Positions 1 through 8,463 are shown, counted from the first letter of the stretch. The stretch is DNA of 64,000 nucleotides from CmP2 sp052084925 (GCA_052084925.1 JBQDEV010000010.1:65468-129467); one strand, 5' to 3'. Notes: generated by a model from the letters alone, not told the origin. Translations and numbers: made by a program.

Positions 1-750
1 GGCGCCGACGGCCAGCACGGAAATGAAGCGGGCGAAGACGTGGGCCAGCGGAATGAACATGACGGTCGAGGCCTGCGTGCTGACCACGGAGCCGAGATCC
101 GTGGCCAGGGTCTGCAGCGTCAGTTCGGTGAAGTTGCCGTGCGTGAGCTCGCAACCCTTGGGCTTGCCGGTGGTGCCCGAGGTGTAAATGATGGTGGAGA
201 GGTCGTCGAGATTGGCCCGAGAGCGTCGCGACTCCATCTCTTCCTCGCCGGGGCCGTTCTCGGCCGTCCGGCGTACTTCGTTGAGCCCGTCATTCTCGAT
301 CAGCCAGATGGCGGTGAGCGCTGGCAGCTTTTCCTGCCGAATGGCGGTTTCAACGATCCGCTGATGCGTGGCTGAGGCGCAGAAGGTCGCCTTCACCCCG
401 GCGTCCTCGACGATCCATGCCACCTGGGACGGTGAGGACGTCTCGTAGATCGGAATAGTCACCGCACCGGCGTACCAGATGGCGAAATCGAGCAGCGTCC
501 ATTCGTAGCTGGTCGGCGCCATGATACCCACCTTGTCGCCTGGCTGGATCCCGGCACTGGCCATGCCTCGCGCCAGGACCTTGACCTCATGGTGGAACTC
601 CGCGGCGCTGATGTCACGCCAGTGCCCGGGGGTGTCCTGAACGGCGAAGAGCGTGTTCGCAGGGTCGCGTTCGACCTGTCGCTCTAAGAGATCGGTGGTG
701 TTGAGCTCCTGGGGGACCTGGATGACCTTGTCCGTGGAGAATTCTCGCAT
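1..750 (-). CDS. Long-chain fatty-acid-CoA ligase, N-terminal part (cut by window edge)
   Basis: Only the first 250 codons lie in the window; the reading frame runs off its left edge. The protein would activate a fatty acid to acyl-AMP and then acyl-CoA in the cytosol. The ATP/AMP signature YTSGTTGKPKGCELTHGN is visible near residues 195-212, and the preceding segment contains the GIMAPTSYEWTLLDFAI stretch typical of the AMP-binding ligase superfamily. The ATG at 750 has a GAGGAG ribosome site 7 nt upstream. In M. tuberculosis fadD15 occupies the equivalent place near plsC and aroG, so a FadD15-type ligase is the best reading. The C-terminal hinge and lid domain cannot be seen, so substrate chain length is inference. 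Confidence 0.9.
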   Translation of the reverse strand, partial: MREFSTDKVIQVPQELNTTDLLERQVERDPANTLFAVQDTPGHWRDISAAEFHHEVKVLARGMASAGIQPGDKVGIMAPTSYEWTLLDFAIWYAGAVTIPIYETSSPSQVAWIVEDAGVKATFCASATHQRIVETAIRQEKLPALTAIWLIENDGLNEVRRTAENGPGEEEMESRRSRANLDDLSTIIYTSGTTGKPKGCELTHGNFTELTLQTLATDLGSVVSTQASTVMFIPLAHVFARFISVLAVGA

Positions 751-795
751 CGGATACTCCTCGTCGTGAGTGGTGTCGGGGACAAAAAATGTGTA

Positions 796-811
796 GTGAG
801 TCACAATTCTA
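796..811 (-). promoter_or_regulatory. Putative promoter -10 with operator-like palindrome for the acyl-CoA ligase gene
   Basis: On the minus strand TAGAAT (811 to 806) is a good -10 hexamer. It is followed at once by the 9-bp palindrome GTGAGTCAC (796-804), which would cover the transcription start. No convincing -35 was found. The regulator is unknown; a GntR- or TetR-family repressor of fatty acid genes is only a guess. Confidence 0.35.
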
Positions 812-861
812 CGGACTAGTAACCTTCTTGGCGAGGCGACGTCCCGAGGGATGATCGATCT

Positions 862-1329
862 TCAGATTTTCGCGCCTCCTCCGTAGTCGCTCTCGTCGGG
901 CGGCTGTTCAGCGCGAGCGCGCGAGGTTGGAACCGCAAGAAACAGGCCCGCCAGCCCGAGTATGAAGATCACAACCAGGCCGGCGCGAACCCAGAACGGA
1001 GCCTGCGGGGCGAGAAGCATCAGCAGTACCAGAGCGATCGGCGATCCCACTGCAGCGATCCAGGTCAGCACCATCCGTGGGTTTCCCGAGGCCAGCGCCG
1101 GGGGATCAGCCGGAACGAAGTCGTCGGGTTCGTCGGCGGGAACGTAGTCCCGTGGTCCCACCGGTGTTGGGTGCGGGGCGGTTTCCGAGATGGTCTCACT
1201 GTGGTCTCTGGCGTCGGGTGCGTCGGCAAGGGCCTGTTCTTCGGTGCCGCCGAGATCCAAGACGATGCGGCGCCAGGCCGCGTCGTCGTCGGGCCTGGGG
1301 GCGTCACCGCGACGTGCGTCGTCACTCAT
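862..1329 (-). CDS. Hypothetical membrane protein with acidic N-terminal half
   Basis: A 155-residue protein I do not recognise as a named family. Residues 1-80 are hydrophilic and acidic with the spaced repeats DYVPADEPDD and DFVPADPP. Two hydrophobic segments follow (about residues 87-107 and 113-132) separated by a very short loop, giving a hairpin in the membrane with both ends probably cytosolic. The last 20 residues are charged and end DYGGGAKI. The start ATG overlaps the stop of the upstream hydrolase gene as ATGA, so the two are translationally coupled, and a GGAGG lies about 9 nt before the start. Small two-helix proteins of this kind are common beside plsC/hydrolase genes in Micrococcales, but no function follows from that. 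Confidence 0.8.
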   Translation of the reverse strand: MSDDARRGDAPRPDDDAAWRRIVLDLGGTEEQALADAPDARDHSETISETAPHPTPVGPRDYVPADEPDDFVPADPPALASGNPRMVLTWIAAVGSPIALVLLMLLAPQAPFWVRAGLVVIFILGLAGLFLAVPTSRARAEQPPDESDYGGGAKI

Positions 1330-2147
1330 CGTGGTCCACCTCCGGAGGAACGTAGATTCACGGGGAGCGCTGCGCCGAGCGCACGTAGGGATTCTTCGAT
1401 GATGATGTTAGCTTCGTAGTCCAACGTGGCCACATGGAAACTGTCGAGCAGTCGATGCTCGGTATAGCCTGCGGTGCGAGTGAGCCCCGTGCGCAGCACG
1501 CGCATCGAGGATTCAGGAATCACATGGTCCTGATTCGAACGGAAGACGGTGACCGGGGCGGTGATTGCCCCCAGCCCCGATCGCACGGTGCGGATCAGTG
1601 CTGCCAGTTCGGGAACGGCGGCCACCGGGGTACGAGGGTATGCGCCCTCCGAAATCCCTGAGCGGGCGATGTCGTCGGCGATCGGGGCGATGGAAGGAAA
1701 GACGCGATGCACCAGGGGAGCGACGGCGCCCCCGAGGGTGTCGAAGGTCTTGAGCCGCAGCGCCGGGTTCACCAGAAGAACATGGGAGACATCCCGGTGG
1801 GCGGCGGCGTCTAGTGCCAGGGTGCCGCCCATGGAGAGTCCGGCGACGACGATCTCGTCGAGCGGGCCGCAGAGATCTTCCAAGGAATCAACGGCATCCC
1901 GGACGTCGCGTCGCCACTGACTTGCAGGAACACGATTCATGTCCTGCCAGCGTGTCCCGTGTCCGGTGAGCAGGGGGAGCGCAACCGCTGCGCCGGCTGC
2001 GGCGAGCCCGGTGGCCCAGGGCATCAGCGAGTCCGGAATCGAGGTGAAGCCGTGGATCATCACGACCCCGATGCGGCGGTTCGACTGGGACGGCGCCAGA
2101 ACACCATCTGCCGCTGGGGGCAGGTATCGGATCGGCGCCGTTGACAT
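1326..2147 (-). CDS. Alpha/beta hydrolase, carboxylesterase/monoacylglycerol lipase type
   Basis: A 273-residue serine hydrolase. The oxyanion-hole segment MIHGFTSIP is near residue 34 and the nucleophile elbow GLSMGG near residue 110. The acid residue lies in SNQDHVIP and the catalytic His in SFHVATLD near the C-terminus. This order matches the Est30-type carboxylesterases, which cleave short- to medium-chain esters or monoacylglycerols. The ATG at 2147 is preferred because the open frame upstream has no recognisable domain and would run into the divergent plsC gene; a GTG two codons upstream is an alternative. It forms an operon with the membrane-protein gene downstream. With PlsC and the acyl-CoA ligase next door a lipid-related role is plausible, but the substrate is not shown. 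Confidence 0.85.
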   Translation of the reverse strand: MSTAPIRYLPPAADGVLAPSQSNRRIGVVMIHGFTSIPDSLMPWATGLAAAGAAVALPLLTGHGTRWQDMNRVPASQWRRDVRDAVDSLEDLCGPLDEIVVAGLSMGGTLALDAAAHRDVSHVLLVNPALRLKTFDTLGGAVAPLVHRVFPSIAPIADDIARSGISEGAYPRTPVAAVPELAALIRTVRSGLGAITAPVTVFRSNQDHVIPESSMRVLRTGLTRTAGYTEHRLLDSFHVATLDYEANIIIEESLRALGAALPVNLRSSGGGPR

Positions 2148-2272
2148 GTTCACCAGCCTAACCCGGAGAAGGGTCTGACCGGCAGGGTAGCGTGCCGCTA
2201 GAATTGGCCGGGGCGCCCGCCTTGGGTGCCATTTATTCGGGATATCTACGCCGAAGACGAGGAGCTGACGCA

Positions 2273-2971
2273 GTGGAAAAGAACGACAGCCGATTCTACT
2301 GGGCTGCCAAGAATTTCCTGGTCGCACCGGTGACCAACGGGGTGTTCCGGCCATGGGTGAAGGGCAAGAGCAATGTCCCCACCGAAGGTGGCGCAATCCT
2401 GGCGTCGAACCATTTGTCCTTCTCGGACTCCATCTTCCTGCCCACCCAGTTGAGCCGGCAGGTGCATTTCCTCGCCAAGACCGAGTACTTCAACGGCAGT
2501 GGGCCACGAGGATGGATGACGCGGAAGTTCTTCGAGCACACCAACCAGCTCCCCATGGACCGCTCCGGTGGACAGGCTTCCCTGGACTCACTGCACGCGG
2601 GTCTTGTTGTGCTGCGCGAAGGTGCGCTGCTGGGTATCTACCCGGAGGGCACGCGCAGCCCTGACGGACGGCTCTACCGAGGCCGCATCGGTGTGGCCAA
2701 ATTGGCCCTCGCCGCCGGAGTCCCGGTGATCCCGGTGGCGATGATCGGAACAGATCGGGTACAGCCGGTGGGGCGCACCCTGCCGAAGATCCGGCGCGTG
2801 GGGGTGATCTTCGGGGCACCGTTGTATTTCGGACACGATCCAGCTGCGGCCTCCGGGCACCACCAGCACCTGCGTGAGATCACCGACGAGATCATGGACT
2901 CCATTCGGCGCCTCTCCGGGCAGGAATATGTCAACACCTACGCACCCACGAAGGCTCCGAAATCGAAGTAG
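2273..2971 (+). CDS. plsC: 1-acyl-sn-glycerol-3-phosphate acyltransferase (PlsC family)
   Basis: A 232-residue lysophosphatidic acid acyltransferase that would transfer an acyl group to the 2-position of lysophosphatidate at the inner membrane face. The family blocks are present: NHLSFSD (HX4D catalytic block) near residue 43, a DRSGG substrate block, and YPEGTRS near residue 123. The GTG at 2273 is chosen because GGAG sits 8 nt upstream and homology begins right after it; in-frame codons before it encode nothing conserved. M. tuberculosis Rv2182c is the positional counterpart. It is divergent from the esterase gene and followed by aroG on the same strand about 100 nt away. Confidence 0.9.
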   Translation: MEKNDSRFYWAAKNFLVAPVTNGVFRPWVKGKSNVPTEGGAILASNHLSFSDSIFLPTQLSRQVHFLAKTEYFNGSGPRGWMTRKFFEHTNQLPMDRSGGQASLDSLHAGLVVLREGALLGIYPEGTRSPDGRLYRGRIGVAKLALAAGVPVIPVAMIGTDRVQPVGRTLPKIRRVGVIFGAPLYFGHDPAAASGHHQHLREITDEIMDSIRRLSGQEYVNTYAPTKAPKSK

Positions 2972-3072
2972 GCGGATGAAGCCCGTGCGTCGCGTCATCC
3001 TGGCTGTCATGTAACCGCTTGCAGAAGTCACGCGATGTGCCATCTGCGGATGGACGTCCTACTGTTGGCTTC

Positions 3073-4473
3073 ATGACATTTGACCTCACTTCCCATGTTC
3101 CTGCTTTCGGCACCTCGCACTCGCAGGGTGCTGCCGAATATCCGGGGCTGGACGACTGGCGCGAGCGTCCGATCACGCAGGCTCCGCAGTGGGAGGACTC
3201 CGAGGCTCTGAGTGCTGCCGTGGATGAGCTGTCGTCGGTGCCGCCGCTGGTGTTCGCCGGTGAAGTCGATGTGCTGCGTGCCCGACTGGCCGAGGCCGCC
3301 GAAGGCCGCGCATTCCTGCTTCAGGGTGGCGACTGCGCCGAGACCTTCGCCGGTGCGACGGCCAACCGGATCTCCTCCCGCGTCAAGACACTGCTGCAGA
3401 TGGCGGTGGTGCTGACCTACGGCGCCTCGATGCCGGTTATCAAGATGGGCCGGATGGCCGGCCAGTTCGCGAAGCCGCGCTCATCCGACACCGAGACCCG
3501 CGACGGGGTCACCCTGCCCAGCTTCCGCGGCGAGATCGTCAACGGATTCGATTTCACCCCGGAGTCTCGTCGCCATGACCCCGCCCGGATGGTCAAGGCC
3601 TACCACACCTCAGCATCGACCCTGAACCTGGTGCGCGCCTTCACCACGGGCGGTTTCGCCGACTTGCGTAGCGTCCACTCCTGGAACAAGGGCTTCATGG
3701 CGAACCCGGCGTACGCGCGCTACGAGGAGATTGCCGGAGAGATCGATCGCGCCGTGCGATTCATGGGTGCAGCCGGCGTCGATTTCTCGGCTCTGCGCAC
3801 CACCGAGTTCTTCGCCGCCCACGAGGCTCTGCTACTTGACTATGAGCGGGCGCTGACTCGACTGGATTCTCGTACCGGGTTGCCCTACACCACCTCCGGG
3901 CATTTCCTGTGGATCGGGGAGCGGACGCGTGACCTCGACGGCGCCCACGTCGATTTCCTCTCCAAGGTGCGCAACCCCATCGGCGTGAAACTGGGTCCCA
4001 CTACGACGCCGGATGATGCGCTGGCCCTCATCGATAAGCTCGATCCCGAGCGTGAGCCGGGCCGACTGACCTTCATCACCCGGATGGGCGCTGGGAAGAT
4101 CCGCGAGAATCTGCCGCCGCTCGTCGAAGCGGTGAAGGCTTCCGGCGCCCGCGTGCTGTGGGTGACGGACCCGATGCACGGAAACACCGTGACCGCGGCG
4201 AACGGATTCAAGACCCGTCGATTCGACGACGTCATGGACGAGGTCTCGGGCTTCTTCGAGGTGCACCGTGCCGCTGGCACTCACCCCGGGGGCATGCACG
4301 TGGAGATGACCGGTGACGATGTGGCGGAGTGCCTGGGCGGTGCGGATCCGGTGGATGAGTCCGCTTTCGCTGATCGCTACGAGTCCCTGTGCGATCCGAG
4401 ACTGAACCACCAGCAGTCCCTGGAGATGGCCTTTGTGGTGACGGAGGCCCTCAGCCACCCCGAGCGCTACTGA
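3073..4473 (+). CDS. aroG: 3-deoxy-7-phosphoheptulonate synthase, class II (DAHP synthase)
   Basis: A 466-residue plant-type (class II) DAHP synthase, joining phosphoenolpyruvate and erythrose 4-phosphate in the first step of aromatic amino acid synthesis. Family landmarks are the LQGGDCAETFA block near residue 90, KMGRMAGQFAKPRSS near 130 and the C-terminal WVTDPMHGNT and GGMHVEMTGDDV blocks with metal-binding His and Glu residues. The ATG at 3073 is taken as the start because the hexamer TACTGT (3060-3065) lies 7 nt before it, a leaderless arrangement, and no ribosome site is visible. M. tuberculosis aroG (Rv2178c) is likewise next to pknL. Length is normal for the class. Confidence 0.96.
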   Translation: MTFDLTSHVPAFGTSHSQGAAEYPGLDDWRERPITQAPQWEDSEALSAAVDELSSVPPLVFAGEVDVLRARLAEAAEGRAFLLQGGDCAETFAGATANRISSRVKTLLQMAVVLTYGASMPVIKMGRMAGQFAKPRSSDTETRDGVTLPSFRGEIVNGFDFTPESRRHDPARMVKAYHTSASTLNLVRAFTTGGFADLRSVHSWNKGFMANPAYARYEEIAGEIDRAVRFMGAAGVDFSALRTTEFFAAHEALLLDYERALTRLDSRTGLPYTTSGHFLWIGERTRDLDGAHVDFLSKVRNPIGVKLGPTTTPDDALALIDKLDPEREPGRLTFITRMGAGKIRENLPPLVEAVKASGARVLWVTDPMHGNTVTAANGFKTRRFDDVMDEVSGFFEVHRAAGTHPGGMHVEMTGDDVAECLGGADPVDESAFADRYESLCDPRLNHQQSLEMAFVVTEALSHPERY

Positions 4474-4509
4474 GTCGACGGCGTCCGAGGCACGTCCTCG
4501 GGCGCCGGA

Positions 4510-5814
4510 TCAGAATCCGGACGTCCCGATCCACCATCCCAGTAGCTGAGCGAGGGCGGCCAGCATCACCACTACCAGGACGATGATCGCGACGCGGCCC
4601 GGGCGCGCAGCGGAGAGCCGCTCCGTCGGGGTGCGTGCTGCTCGTCGGGCCGCGGCACCCTTGAGCTGGCGGGGTGGCGTGGCCGCAGGTGCCGGGCTGG
4701 AGGCCGAGTCAACGGCCTGCGGGGCCTGCCCGTAGATCGCCGTGGCCGGGTCGCGGTCCGAACCGACAGGTTCGACCGCGGGTGCAGGCGTCGACTCGAG
4801 CGACTCCTCGTAGACCGTGGTCTTGGGGGGAGGCGCGTCGTCGAGTTCGTCCGTGGTGGGTGCTGAGGCATCCGGGAGCGCGGTGGTGGCGCCGTCCGCC
4901 GATGATTCCAGAGGCATCTCGGTCGGGACGAGCGGGAGGGTGTAGTCCAGCTGGGCATCGGTCAGTCTCTCCCGGATCACCACCAGCTGATCCAGCAGCT
5001 CCTGAGCGTCGCTCGGCCGCTGGTCCGGGTCCGGATGGGTGCACCACAGCACGACGTCGTCGAGAGATTCCGCGAGCCCCGGAGCCAGCGTCGACGGCGC
5101 CGGAACACGGGAATTGACGTGCTTGAATGCGATCTGGACCGCCGACTGCCCGGTGAAGGGCTGGCGGCCGGTGAGCATCTCGAACATCATGATGCCCACG
5201 GCGTAGACGTCGCTACGCATATCCGCGCGCCCGCCGGAGGCCAGCTCGGGCGAGACATAGGCGACGGTGCCCATCAGGGCGGCACCGGTGCCGGTGTGGT
5301 TGGTGGCGGCCCGCGCTAAGCCGAAATCGGCGACTTTGATATCGCCCTCGCGGGAGACGAGAACGTTCTCCGGCTTCATGTCCCGATGGACCAGCCCCGC
5401 ACGGTGGGCGGCGGCGAGCCCATCGACGAGCGCCAGGAGGTAGACCAGGGTGAGATGTGGTGTCAGCGCCCGGTGCTTTCCCAGCACCGAGCGCAGGGTG
5501 ACACCGGGGACATACTCCATGACCAGGTAGGCCAACCGTCCGTCGGGTCCCGACTGGATGCCCTGGTCGTAGACGTTGACCACATGCGGATGGTTCAGCG
5601 CAGCAGCTGTCTTGGCTTCACGCTCGAACTTGTCCACCAGGCTCGGGTCCTCGGCCAGGTGCGGATAGAGGACCTTCATGGCGACGTCGCGCTCCAGACG
5701 CGTATCGAGCGCCCGATAAACCGTGGACATGCCGCCGCGAGCCAAGCGCTCTGCCACGCGGTACCGATCATCGACGAGGGTGCCGATCAGCTGATCCTGG
5801 GACGTTGTGCTCAC
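4510..5814 (-). CDS. pknL: Serine/threonine protein kinase PknL
   Basis: A 434-residue membrane-anchored Hanks-type kinase. The glycine loop LARGGMSTVY (residues about 25-34), the catalytic Lys in DVAMKVL, the HRDMKPENVL catalytic loop (about 142), the DFG motif (about 161) and the APE-equivalent SPE (about 188) are all intact. An acidic, proline-rich linker leads to one membrane segment near the C-terminus, leaving only a handful of residues outside and no PASTA domains. This layout and the aroG neighbour match mycobacterial PknL. The GTG at 5814 is preferred over a start 30 nt upstream, because TATGCT lies 6 nt before it as in leaderless genes. The likely partner, an Rv2175c-type DNA-binding protein, is encoded at 8068-8463 beyond the LysM gene. 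Confidence 0.93.
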   Translation of the reverse strand: MSTTSQDQLIGTLVDDRYRVAERLARGGMSTVYRALDTRLERDVAMKVLYPHLAEDPSLVDKFEREAKTAAALNHPHVVNVYDQGIQSGPDGRLAYLVMEYVPGVTLRSVLGKHRALTPHLTLVYLLALVDGLAAAHRAGLVHRDMKPENVLVSREGDIKVADFGLARAATNHTGTGAALMGTVAYVSPELASGGRADMRSDVYAVGIMMFEMLTGRQPFTGQSAVQIAFKHVNSRVPAPSTLAPGLAESLDDVVLWCTHPDPDQRPSDAQELLDQLVVIRERLTDAQLDYTLPLVPTEMPLESSADGATTALPDASAPTTDELDDAPPPKTTVYEESLESTPAPAVEPVGSDRDPATAIYGQAPQAVDSASSPAPAATPPRQLKGAAARRAARTPTERLSAARPGRVAIIVLVVVMLAALAQLLGWWIGTSGF

Positions 5815-5860
5815 CCGTCCAGCATAGAGGTCAACTGTGACCACCTGGGGGAGGTCCGGA

Positions 5861-7762
5861 TCAGAACCGGCCCATGTAGCCTTTGACCTTGTTCACATAA
5901 TCCTTGGTGTCCGGGTACATGCCGTTGCGCTTCACACCGGCCGCGCCCTGGTAGTACGAGGCGATGCCGATATCCAAGGAGTCGGAGGTGCGCTGCAGGT
6001 GTCGGATGATGGCGACACCGGCCACCACATTGTCCTGGGGGTCGAGCAGGTTCAGCTCGCGGCCCACCATCTGTGATGCCCACTCACCGGACGAGGGGAT
6101 GACCTGCATGATGCCGATGGCGTTGGCCGGCGAAACCGCAGCCGCATCGAAATGCGACTCCGTGAAGGCATGTGCCAGCGCCAGGCTCGGATCCACGCCC
6201 ATCGAAGCCGCGGTGCTGCGTACCAGCGACTGTGCCTCGGACCGTGACGGCAACGGAGAGTTCAGCAGCTGCTGCTTGTTCCGGTTGGCATCGGAGACCA
6301 CGTGATCGGGGTAGGTGTAGTGCAGGAAGGTGTTGGGGACCAGCTGCTCGCTCGAAGATCCCGAGGATGCGGTGGACATCGAGGAACCGGAATTCGACGA
6401 GGTGCTGGATGATCCCGATGAAGCGGATCCGGAGAGCTTCACGGACTGGCCCGGGTAGATCAGGGTGGAGCTGGAGAAGTCGTTGGCGTTCAGCAGGCTG
6501 GCCAGGCTGATCCCGTTGCGCGCGGCGATCCCCGAAAGGGTGTCCCCGGACTTCACGGTGTAGGACTTCGCCGACGAGGAAGAGGACGAAGTAGAGGAGG
6601 AGCTCGACGAGCTGGAGGAACCCGACGATGAGGTGGACGTCGTACTGCTGCTTGAGGACGAGGAGCTGCCGGAGAGCTTCAGGCTCTGGCCCGGGAAGAT
6701 GACGCTGGTCGACTTCAGGCCATTGGCGCTGAGTAGTGTCGACAGGCTGACGTCGTTGCGCACGGCGATGGCGGAGAGGGTGTCCCCGCGCTTGACGGTG
6801 TAGCTAGACGCCGAGCCGCTCGAAGACGAGGAGCTCGACGAGCTGGATGACGACGAGGTGGACGTCGTGCTGCTGCTCGAGGAGGTGGCGCTGCCGGAGA
6901 GCTTGATCTTCTGGCCGGGGTAGATGGTGCTCGTGGCCTTCAGTCCGTTGGCCTTCAGCACGGTGGACAGGCTGACGCTATTGCGCGCCGCGATAGCCGA
7001 GAGGGTGTCTCCGGACTTCACGGTGTAGGTCTTCGCCGAGGAGGACGAAGATGAAGATGACGACGAGCTAGAGGAACTCGACGGTGAGGTGGACGTCGTG
7101 CTGCTGCTCGAGGGGGCGGCGCTGCCGGAGAGCTTGATCTTCTGGCCGGGGTAGATGGTGCTCGTGGCCTTCAGTCCGTTGGCCTTCAGCACGGTGGACA
7201 GGCTGACGCTATTGCGCGCCGCGATAGCCGAGAGGGTGTCTCCGGACTTCACGGTGTAGGTCTTCGCCGAGGAGGACGAGGATGAAGATGACGACGAGCT
7301 GGACGAGCTGGAGGTGGACTTGGCCGACGTGCTCGAGGAACCGGAGAGCTTCAGCGTGTCTCCGGGGAAGATCGTCGTGGTGGACTTCAGGTCATTCAGG
7401 CTCAGCAACCGCGACAGGGACAGGTCATTCTTGGCCGCGATGTGCGAGAGAGTGTCTCCGGACTTCACGGTGTAGGTCTTGGCGGAAGAGCCCGAGCGCG
7501 ACGCAGCGACACTTGTCGACGGTGTCAGTGAGAGAGGAAGCGCAGAGACCAATCGGTCCGAAGGAATCAGATGAGCTGAGAGTTGGGCTTGGGCTGCCTG
7601 AACGGCACTCGGGGTCGCCACGCGTGGCTGGAGTGCCGTGTGGGCAGCGCCAGCGGGGGCGGGGGCTGCGGCGGCGGTCGATCCGAAAGCGATCAAGGGC
7701 ACGGTGGAGGTGACCACGGCAGTGCTGAGCAATCGAGAGACGCCGGGGGCGCGAACAGACAT
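5861..7762 (-). CDS. Secreted LysM-repeat lytic transglycosylase (five LysM + SLT domain)
   Basis: A 633-residue exported cell wall enzyme. A signal peptide with an Ala-rich cleavage region covers about residues 1-33. Five LysM domains starting TYTVKSGDTLS or close variants lie near residues 96, 167, 244, 320 and 403, separated by low-complexity serine linkers. The C-terminal 105 residues form a lysozyme-like SLT domain with the catalytic Glu in AFTESHFD, the AIGIMQVIP block and a terminal Tyr-rich YYQGAAGVKRNG segment. LysM domains bind the GlcNAc-MurNAc backbone and the SLT domain would cleave it. The ATG at 7762 has GAGGAA 6 nt upstream. LysM units 2 and 3 are nearly identical even in DNA. 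The gene sits between pknL and its presumed DNA-binding substrate, unlike in M. tuberculosis. Confidence 0.93.
   Translation of the reverse strand: MSVRAPGVSRLLSTAVVTSTVPLIAFGSTAAAAPAPAGAAHTALQPRVATPSAVQAAQAQLSAHLIPSDRLVSALPLSLTPSTSVAASRSGSSAKTYTVKSGDTLSHIAAKNDLSLSRLLSLNDLKSTTTIFPGDTLKLSGSSSTSAKSTSSSSSSSSSSSSSSSAKTYTVKSGDTLSAIAARNSVSLSTVLKANGLKATSTIYPGQKIKLSGSAAPSSSSTTSTSPSSSSSSSSSSSSSSSAKTYTVKSGDTLSAIAARNSVSLSTVLKANGLKATSTIYPGQKIKLSGSATSSSSSTTSTSSSSSSSSSSSSSGSASSYTVKRGDTLSAIAVRNDVSLSTLLSANGLKSTSVIFPGQSLKLSGSSSSSSSSTTSTSSSGSSSSSSSSSTSSSSSSAKSYTVKSGDTLSGIAARNGISLASLLNANDFSSSTLIYPGQSVKLSGSASSGSSSTSSNSGSSMSTASSGSSSEQLVPNTFLHYTYPDHVVSDANRNKQQLLNSPLPSRSEAQSLVRSTAASMGVDPSLALAHAFTESHFDAAAVSPANAIGIMQVIPSSGEWASQMVGRELNLLDPQDNVVAGVAIIRHLQRTSDSLDIGIASYYQGAAGVKRNGMYPDTKDYVNKVKGYMGRF
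6855..7300 (-). repeat. Tandem 231-bp duplication encoding LysM units 2 and 3
   Basis: Positions 6855-7069 and 7086-7300 match almost base for base at an offset of 231 bp (77 codons, one LysM plus serine linker). The LysM parts (6891-7048 and 7122-7279) appear identical. The few differences fall in the serine linker, for example 7049/7280. This is a recent in-frame duplication or homogenisation inside the transglycosylase gene. Confidence 0.9.
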
Positions 7763-8067
7763 GAAAGTTCCTCGTTCGACTAGGCACCCGAGCCAGGGGA
7801 GTTCTCTTGTGCTTGGTGTGACAAGAGTAGCGTCGTGGTGTGCGTGATGAATTTGTTACCTCTGTAAACGTACACGACAGATGGGGCACAAATAAACCCC
7901 TGTGGTCACGATTTGGTAAAAACGGCGTGGCGCGGCGTGTCGTGATGTTTTAACCCACGTTCGCACCCGGCCGGGAACGGGCGTTGACCTGGTCCGATGT
8001 CTGAGCGGTGACTGGTGGGCGAGGAGCGGGCTAGGGATGTGGGTGGCCGCTGTACTACCGTGGTGCT
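7763..8067. promoter_or_regulatory. Divergent intergenic region between the LysM transglycosylase and the Rv2175c-like gene
   Basis: This 305-bp stretch holds no gene. It contains a perfect 7-bp stem with a 10-nt loop (CTCTTGT at 7804-7810, ACAAGAG at 7821-7827) that would lie in the 5' leader of the LysM mRNA. The near-palindrome GTTACCTCTGTAAAC is at 7855-7869, and AT-rich tracts near 7885 and 7915 probably hold the minus-strand promoter. On the plus strand TACTAC (8053-8058) could be the -10 of the gene starting at 8068. The GTTAC/GTAAAC half-sites resemble those bound by OmpR-family regulators of wall hydrolases such as MtrA; that link is inference. Confidence 0.45.
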
Positions 8068-8463
8068 GTGAATGATCGACAGACTGATGCCGAGCCCCGT
8101 ACTTCCGCCGATGTGCCACTGGAGACACTGATCCCAGAATGGCTGACCTTTCCCGATGTTGCAGAGCGCCTCGACGTGGTGGTCACGAAGGTGCACAACA
8201 TGGTCAAGGACCGGCGGCTATTGGCCGTGAAGGTCACGGATCGGCAGATCCGGTCAGTGCCGGCGGAGCTGTTCACCGAGGATGGCATCGTCGAGTCGCT
8301 GCAGGGCACCGTTGTGGTGCTTCAGGACGCCGGATTCGACGACGAGGCAACCCTGCGTTGGTTGTTCACCGAGGACCCCTCGCTGCCGGGGCGCCCCATC
8401 GACGCACTGAAGGACGGACGCAAGACGGAGATCCGGCGTCGCGCTCAGGCTCTGGCCTGGTAG
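8068..8463 (+). CDS. Rv2175c-type winged-helix DNA-binding protein, probable PknL substrate
   Basis: A 131-residue protein with a flexible N-terminal tail (residues 1-20, several Thr/Ser) and a helix-turn-helix region in the segment WLTFPDVAERLDVVVTKVHN. A beta wing (LLAVKVTDRQIRSVP) and a C-terminal helical part follow. In M. tuberculosis Rv2175c is phosphorylated by PknL on a Thr in its tail, which blocks DNA binding; the tail Thr residues here (about 6 and 12) would be the candidates. The GTG at 8068 follows a TACTAC hexamer by 9 nt and lacks a ribosome site, suggesting a leaderless message. Its target genes are unknown. The divergent LysM hydrolase gene shares its promoter region. Confidence 0.85.
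   Translation: MNDRQTDAEPRTSADVPLETLIPEWLTFPDVAERLDVVVTKVHNMVKDRRLLAVKVTDRQIRSVPAELFTEDGIVESLQGTVVVLQDAGFDDEATLRWLFTEDPSLPGRPIDALKDGRKTEIRRRAQALAW

Noticed and set aside
40..375. 111-codon plus-strand frame over the acyl-CoA ligase gene
   Set aside because: The minus strand encodes the AMP-binding signature in the correct order; the plus frame is a shadow.
2972..3072. Possible attenuator before aroG
   Set aside because: The GATGA/TCATC ends pair, but the interior does not, and no aromatic-residue leader peptide is present.
6420..7330. CRISPR-like regular repeats
   Set aside because: The periodic units are in-frame LysM and serine-linker coding sequence, not short identical repeats with unique spacers.
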